Assembly (NCBI GenBank): GCA_903839965.1 | Contig: CAIMEK010000677.1 | Coordinates: 1-27,460, forward strand | Reading direction: 5' to 3' | From: an uncultured Acetobacteraceae bacterium | GTDB lineage: Bacteria > Pseudomonadota > Alphaproteobacteria > Acetobacterales > Acetobacteraceae | DNA length: 27,460 nucleotides | Part shown: in pieces, positions 23,679 through 27,460 of the stretch | Numbering within the stretch: the first letter of the stretch is position 1 | How the letters are laid out: each line of letters starts with the position of its first letter | Made by a program: the position numbers and the translations under genes | The notes under the pieces: model-generated | What the model saw: the letters and a program-made list of their open reading frames with translations, nothing else | What the model was told of the DNA's origin: nothing | Databases searched by the model: none

Positions 23679-24446
23679 CTAGCGGCGCGCCGCCGCCAGC
23701 GCCCGCCTGGCCTGGCCCACGAGCAACGCGACGTCACCGGCGACCGAGATGAAGTTGAAGCCCCTGGCGAGCCAGCCGCCGGCCAGCGACGGATCGCCCG
23801 TAGACATCCCCACCAGCTTGCCGGCGCGCTGGATGATGGCGGCAGCCCCTTCGATCGCGGCCACCACTTCGGGGTGTTCGGTCTGCCCGAAATGGCCGTA
23901 ATCGGCGGCGAGGTCGGCCGGGCCGAACAGCAGGGCGTCGACGCCCTCGACCGCGGCGATTTCCGCCACGCGCCCGATCGCCGCCCGGGATTCGATCTGC
24001 ACGGTGATGCAGAGCCGGTCCTCGCCGAGGGTCGGGCCGAGGTCGAGATTGCCGTAGCGGTTGCCTCGATGGATCCCGGAAGCGCTGCGCGCGCCGCGTG
24101 GCGGATACAGCGCCGCCTTCGCCACGCGCGCCGCCTGCGCCGGCGATTCCACCATCGGAATGACCAGGTTCTCGATGCCGACATCGAGCAGGCGCTGGAT
24201 CACGGCGGGATCGTCGCTCGCCAGCCGCACCACTGCATGCGCCTCGCTCGCCGCCAGCGCCTGGGCCTGCAGCAGCACCGACATGACGTCGTTCGGCGCG
24301 TGTTCCATGTCGATGTAGACGTAGTCGAAGCCGCAGAACCCCAGCGCCTCCGCCACGATTGGGCTGCAGAACTGGGTACGGATGCCGATCTGTGGGATTC
24401 CGGCACCCATTCTCTGCTTGAACGATGGCGCAAGGTGCGCGACCAC
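23679..24446 (-). CDS. HpcH/HpaI family aldolase (class II, metal-dependent)
   Basis: A cytoplasmic aldolase of 255 residues that cleaves 4-hydroxy-2-oxo acids to pyruvate (or a homologue) and an aldehyde. It has the family TIM-barrel residues: YIDMEH with H49, VVRLAS with R74, IPMVESPAQAARVAKAA, the metal ligand E152 (VQIES) and the metal ligand D178 (FGPADLA). The GTG at 24446 is chosen because GGGAGGA lies 8 nt upstream and the protein then starts close to the family norm. A longer frame to 24593 would run straight through the promoter. It is the first gene of the leftward operon aldolase, LeuC-like, LeuD-like and probably the MFS carrier. The LysR gene starts 113 nt away in the other direction. 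Confidence 0.9.
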   Translation of the reverse strand: MVAHLAPSFKQRMGAGIPQIGIRTQFCSPIVAEALGFCGFDYVYIDMEHAPNDVMSVLLQAQALAASEAHAVVRLASDDPAVIQRLLDVGIENLVIPMVESPAQAARVAKAALYPPRGARSASGIHRGNRYGNLDLGPTLGEDRLCITVQIESRAAIGRVAEIAAVEGVDALLFGPADLAADYGHFGQTEHPEVVAAIEGAAAIIQRAGKLVGMSTGDPSLAGGWLARGFNFISVAGDVALLVGQARRALAAARR

Positions 24447-24490
24447 GTCACTGTCCTCCCTGGCCGCCAACTGGCGGTGCGTTGTTGGCT

Positions 24491-24526
24491 TATAGATAGT
24501 ATAAGTGTATGATTCGTAGGCCGCAA
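24491..24526 (-). promoter_or_regulatory. Promoter of the aldolase operon with shared 21-bp element
   Basis: On the minus strand, TTGCGG (24521-24526) and TATACT (24498-24503) are 17 nt apart, and the predicted start leaves a leader of about 45 nt before the aldolase GTG. The 21 bp at 24491-24511, covering the -10 and its downstream flank, match 17 of 21 positions of the element before the ThDP gene. The AT-rich sequence stands out in this genome. The intergenic space is shared with the LysR gene, so it probably also holds the LysR binding site. Confidence 0.6.
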
Positions 24527-24559
24527 GTCGTTTTGGCCGGCCTGGAATGAAGGATCTCC

Positions 24560-25648
24560 ATGAGCGAGGACGCCACCCCGTCCGTCCCGGCACGCCCTGA
24601 GCAACTCGGCCGCCTGGCGGTCGGATCCGGGTTGTCGGCGCGGTCGCTGGAGATCTTCGTCGCGGTGGCGCGGGCCGGAACCATGAGCGCCGCCGCCCAA
24701 CACCTCGGGCTCACGCAGCCCGCCGTGTCGCAGATGATCGGGCAGATCGAGCGCGCGCTCGACATCCAGTTGTTCGACCGCTCCAGGCGACCGCTGACGC
24801 TCACGCTGCAGGGCGCCGCCCTGCTGGAGCCGGCGCGGGCGGTGGTGAGCGGCATCGACCGCTTCGAGAAAGCGCTGAGCTGGAGCCCAAACGAGCAGAT
24901 GCCGCTGCTGCGCATCGGCATGCTCAACAGCTTCGCCGAGACGATCGGACCGGCCGTGCTCGCGCGGCTTCGCAAGGTGGCGACGCAGTTGAAGATCGAC
25001 TCGGGCTTTTCGGCGACGCGGGTGCGGGCGGTCACGGACCGGGAGTTCGATTTCGTCATCACCACCGACGAATCGCCGGCGCTGCCGGGCATCCAGGTGG
25101 TGCCGGTGATGACCGAGCCGTTCCTGGTGGTGGCGCCGGCCTCCTATCCCGCCGACCCGCAGGCGCTGAAGCCGCTGAGCGAGGCGCTCGACCTAATCCG
25201 TTTCGGCCGCGACCCTTTCATGAACACGCGGTTCGACCAGACCCTGCGGGCCTGGGGCATATCGCCGAACCACCGCTACCAGATGGACACCCAGGCGGCG
25301 GTGCTGGAAATGGTGGCGGCCGGCATCGGCTGGACGATCCTTCCCCCGCTCTCCGTCTATCGCGCGATCGCCCGTGGCGAGCCGATCCGGGTTGCCCCGT
25401 ATCCGGAGCCATCGATGCAGCGGGTGATGATGGTAATCGCGCGCGAGGGCGAAGGGCCGCACCTGCTGCGGCTGATCCACGACGCGGCGACGGAAGCGCT
25501 CGAGGGCAAGGTGCTTCCGGTCATCCGGGAGGTGCTGCCGGAGATCGCCGAACTGATCACCCTGCATGGCCTCGCAGCGGAAAGCCCGCCGGCTGTCGGA
25601 GCCGGCGGGCGCCCGGTGGCCGGAAGGCGCCCGGTCAGCCCGGATTGA
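24560..25648 (+). CDS. LysR family transcriptional regulator
   Basis: A regulator of 362 residues, longer than the usual 300-330. The winged helix-turn-helix spans about 28-87 (SLEIFVAVARAGTMSAAAQH, LTQPAVSQMIGQIERAL, LFDRSRRPLTLTLQGAALL). The effector domain follows, with AGIGWTILPPLSVY near 255-268 and the usual second lobe in GIQVVPVMTEPFLVVAPAS. There is a 25-residue N-terminal extension before the DNA-binding domain. The last 25 residues, rich in Pro, Gly and Arg, are encoded by a GC-rich hairpin and may be non-functional read-through. AAGGA precedes the ATG. It is divergent from the aldolase operon, the usual arrangement for a LysR activator, and convergent with the ThDP gene, overlapping it by 14 nt. 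Confidence 0.92.
   Translation: MSEDATPSVPARPEQLGRLAVGSGLSARSLEIFVAVARAGTMSAAAQHLGLTQPAVSQMIGQIERALDIQLFDRSRRPLTLTLQGAALLEPARAVVSGIDRFEKALSWSPNEQMPLLRIGMLNSFAETIGPAVLARLRKVATQLKIDSGFSATRVRAVTDREFDFVITTDESPALPGIQVVPVMTEPFLVVAPASYPADPQALKPLSEALDLIRFGRDPFMNTRFDQTLRAWGISPNHRYQMDTQAAVLEMVAAGIGWTILPPLSVYRAIARGEPIRVAPYPEPSMQRVMMVIAREGEGPHLLRLIHDAATEALEGKVLPVIREVLPEIAELITLHGLAAESPPAVGAGGRPVAGRRPVSPD
25584..25610 (-). terminator. Hairpin terminator of the ThDP gene, inside the LysR 3' end
   Basis: GCCCGCCGGCT (25584-25594) and AGCCGGCGGGC (25600-25610) are perfect 11-bp arms around a 5-nt loop. Read on the minus strand the stem is followed by TTT, and it lies 24 nt beyond the ThDP stop, so it fits a terminator for that transcript. 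It lies within the last codons of the LysR gene on the plus strand. The T tract is short, so efficiency is uncertain. Confidence 0.6.
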
Positions 25649-27269
25649 GGCTCTTCGCCGTCTCCTTGCTGGTGATGAATTCCAGCAGCACCGGCTTGCC
25701 CGCTTCGGTCTGGGCGATGCCGCGGCGAATGGCGGGCACGATTTCCTCGGGGTGGCTGACCCGTTCGCCGTAGCCGCCGAAGGCGCGCGCCATCGCCGCG
25801 TAGTCGCCGGAGATGTCGGTGGAGCGGTATTTCTCGGTGGAGACCGGCATCACCTTCAGCTCGGTCGCCATGGAGAAGTTGTTCAGCAGCACCGACATGA
25901 TGGGGATGCGCTCGCGCACCGCTGTCTCGAAGTCCATGCCGGTGAAGCCGATCGCCGCGTCGCCCCACACGTTGATGCACAGCTTGTCCGGGTGTGCGAG
26001 CTTCGCCCCCATCGCCAGCCCCAGGCCGTAGCCGAGCTGCGTGGTCTTGCCCCAGCCCATGAAGCTCAGCGGCTCGGTGGCCTGCCAGAATGCCGTGACC
26101 TGGTCGCGCGGATTGCCGGCGTCGTGGGTCAGGATGGTGTTCGACCGGTCCACCGTGTGCAGCAGGTCCCAGACCACGCGGTAGGGGTTCAGCGGCGTCT
26201 GGTCGGAGGTGAGCTTGGGCATCCACTCGGCCAGCCAGGCCTCGCGCACCTGCTTCGCTTCCGCAATGACGGCGCCGGGGTCGCGCGCCCCTGGGCTGAT
26301 CGCCTCCAGTTCGGCCAGCAGCGCGTCCAGCGTCAGCGCGGCATCGCCGACGAGCCCGATCTCGGCGCGCACGTCCTTGTTCAGGTGGTCGGGGTCGAGC
26401 GTGGCGTGGATGATTCGCTTGCCCGACGGAATCTTCACCGCGAACATGCTTTCCGTGAAGCTGCAGCCCACGCCCAGGATGACGTCGGCGTTCTTGATGA
26501 AATGCGCCACGCCACGCGGCATGGTCAGCCCGCCGGCGCCGAGCGACAGCGGATGCGTCTCCGGGAAGGCGCTCTTGCCGCCCAGGCTAGTGACCACGGG
26601 CAGGGCCATCTTCTCGGCCAGACGCTTCAGCTGCGGCCAGGCGCGGGCGTAGTGCACGCCCTGCCCGACGTAGAGCACCGGGCGCCGCGCCGAGGCCAGC
26701 AACGCCGCCGCCTGCTTCACCGCCACCGGATCGGGACCGTAGCGCGTGCTCAGCACCGGCTCGTAATCGAGCGGCCCGGGCAGTTCCTGGTCGAACATGT
26801 CGGTCGGGATCTGCACGATCACCGGCCCGCCGCGGCCGTTGCGCAGGCGGGTGAAGGCGCGCCGCATGATGTTGGCCACCTCGCCCGCCAGGTCGATCGA
26901 CTCGGCAGACTTGGTCACCGGGCGCATCGCCTCGACCGGGTTGAAGTTCGGGCTGACATGGGCGATCCGGCGCGGGTAGCCCATCGGCAGGATGAGTACC
27001 GGCACGCTTTCGCCGAAACATTGCGCCACGCCGCCGAAAGCGTTCTCGCTGCCCGGGCCGTGCTGCATGCAGAACGCGCCGATCTTCCGGCCCGAGGAGA
27101 GTCGCGAGATGGCGTCGGCCATGTGGATGCCGATGCGTTCCTGGCGGACCATCACCGGACGGATGTCGACGGCGGCGGCGAACTCGATCAGGTGGTTGAC
27201 CGGATAGCCGGTCATGATCTCGACCCCCTCCCGCCTGAGGATCTCGGCGACCGCTTCACCAACTTTCAT
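25635..27269 (-). CDS. Thiamine diphosphate-dependent enzyme (acetolactate synthase-like)
   Basis: A 544-residue ThDP enzyme related to acetolactate synthase large subunits, 2-oxo acid decarboxylases and benzaldehyde lyase. The cofactor-activating glutamate is E44 in VRQERIGIHMADAISR. The central domain follows from about 190 (RRPVLYVGQGVHYARAW). The ThDP/Mg motif starts with G436-D437-A438 and ends with N463-N464. WGKTTQLGYGLGLAMGAKLA lies before it. GGAGGA precedes the ATG at 27269. No small regulatory subunit gene follows, so a true acetolactate synthase is less likely than a catabolic decarboxylase or carboligase. It has its own promoter, matching that of the aldolase operon, which implies joint control by LysR. 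The substrate is unknown. Confidence 0.9.
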   Translation of the reverse strand: MKVGEAVAEILRREGVEIMTGYPVNHLIEFAAAVDIRPVMVRQERIGIHMADAISRLSSGRKIGAFCMQHGPGSENAFGGVAQCFGESVPVLILPMGYPRRIAHVSPNFNPVEAMRPVTKSAESIDLAGEVANIMRRAFTRLRNGRGGPVIVQIPTDMFDQELPGPLDYEPVLSTRYGPDPVAVKQAAALLASARRPVLYVGQGVHYARAWPQLKRLAEKMALPVVTSLGGKSAFPETHPLSLGAGGLTMPRGVAHFIKNADVILGVGCSFTESMFAVKIPSGKRIIHATLDPDHLNKDVRAEIGLVGDAALTLDALLAELEAISPGARDPGAVIAEAKQVREAWLAEWMPKLTSDQTPLNPYRVVWDLLHTVDRSNTILTHDAGNPRDQVTAFWQATEPLSFMGWGKTTQLGYGLGLAMGAKLAHPDKLCINVWGDAAIGFTGMDFETAVRERIPIMSVLLNNFSMATELKVMPVSTEKYRSTDISGDYAAMARAFGGYGERVSHPEEIVPAIRRGIAQTEAGKPVLLEFITSKETAKSLNPG

Positions 27270-27322
27270 GTTCGCTCCTCCAAATTCCGCATTACGCAGG
27301 TCGCCGGCGGCCAATCGTTGCC

Positions 27323-27358
27323 TATGGATGGTATAAGTTTACGTCCCAACGCGCGCAA
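27323..27358 (-). promoter_or_regulatory. Promoter of the ThDP gene with shared 21-bp element
   Basis: On the minus strand, TTGCGC (27353-27358) and TATACC (27330-27335) are 17 nt apart, with about 54 nt from the expected start to the ATG. The 21 bp at 27323-27343 match the aldolase-operon element at 17 of 21 positions in the same orientation. The CTTGCG -35 context and an upstream CCGGCC are also common to both. The remaining intergenic sequence to 27420 shows nothing clear. Confidence 0.6.
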
Positions 27359-27420
27359 GCGTCGGCCGGCACTGCTCCCGTTCCGCTACCCTGCCCCACA
27401 ATCCGCTCGCAGTCGCCGTG

Positions 27421-27460
27421 TCAGGCCACCAGCACAGCCATGCCATCGCGCTGTGGGTCG
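27421..27460 (-). CDS. C-terminal end of a minus-strand gene, possibly gamma-glutamyltransferase
   Basis: Only the last twelve codons and TGA are in the window, reading D-P-Q-R-D-G-M-A-V-L-V-A. A D-P-x-R-D-G-x-A ending is common at the C-terminus of gamma-glutamyltransferase family proteins, hence the tentative name. With so little sequence the family is a guess. It would be a separate transcription unit upstream of the ThDP gene, 151 nt away. Confidence 0.35.
   Translation of the reverse strand, partial: DPQRDGMAVLVA

Noticed and set aside
22695..24512. A 605-codon plus-strand frame opposite the LeuC-like and aldolase genes
   Set aside because: Antisense composition (Arg, His, Asp, Ala) and no recognisable domain, while both opposite genes are intact.
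24447..24593. A 49-codon N-terminal extension of the aldolase
   Set aside because: It would translate the promoter region and the divergent LysR start; the GTG at 24446 has a good ribosome site and gives a normal length.
1..27460. CRISPR arrays, tRNA or rRNA genes, insertion sequences, integrases or attachment sites
   Set aside because: None was seen by eye on either strand; no regularly spaced repeats and no transposase-like protein were found.

Overview
The window is GC-rich (roughly two thirds G+C by eye), with densely packed operons, GTG starts, and binding-protein leaders of the SRRxAFG or TRRALMG type. This fits an alphaproteobacterium, plausibly of the Acetobacteraceae/Rhodospirillales kind. 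That placement is inference, because no rRNA, tRNA or marker gene is present. I saw no insertion sequence, integrase, CRISPR array or RNA gene.

Layout. (1) 1-2285, minus strand: a carbohydrate-type ABC importer (binding protein, permease, start of a second permease) running off the left edge. (2) 2405-3370, plus strand: a divergent amidohydrolase. (3) 10505-3354, minus strand: a five-gene dipeptide/oligopeptide-type ABC importer (binding protein, two permeases, two ATPases, with ATGA/GTGA junctions), followed by a mannitol dehydrogenase/fructuronate reductase family gene. (4) 10704-17175, plus strand: a GntR/FCD regulator, two polar amino-acid-type permeases, two tandem near-duplicate family 3 binding proteins, an enolase-superfamily (mandelate racemase-like) enzyme and a split UxaA-type dehydratase (SAF small subunit plus large subunit). 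No ATPase lies in this cluster. (5) 17124-20276: a patchy region with a small hypothetical gene, an AT-rich stretch, an AzgA-type NCS2 purine permease, a frameshifted remnant of a beta-rich surface protein and an unrecognised plus-strand ORF. (6) 20203-27269: a catabolic module with a LysR regulator on the plus strand. Divergent from it are an HpcH/HpaI aldolase, LeuC-like and LeuD-like hydro-lyase subunits and an ACS-type MFS carrier. A convergent ThDP-dependent enzyme completes the module. (7) 27421-27460: the last codons of a minus-strand gene, possibly gamma-glutamyltransferase.

How it works together (inference): the region looks like an accessory catabolic island for scavenging sugar acids, polyols and hydroxy/oxo acids. 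GntR probably controls import and dehydration of a sugar acid by the enolase and UxaA-type enzymes. LysR probably controls a second pathway in which an MFS carrier imports a carboxylate, the LeuCD-like enzyme isomerises or dehydrates it, the aldolase cleaves it and the ThDP enzyme handles a 2-oxo acid. The best evidence that the second module is one regulon is a matching 21-bp element, including promoter hexamers with identical 17-nt spacing, upstream of both the aldolase operon and the ThDP gene. The LeuC/LeuD proteins carry substitutions at positions normally fixed in isopropylmalate isomerase, and no other leucine gene is nearby, so this module may be an undescribed pathway.
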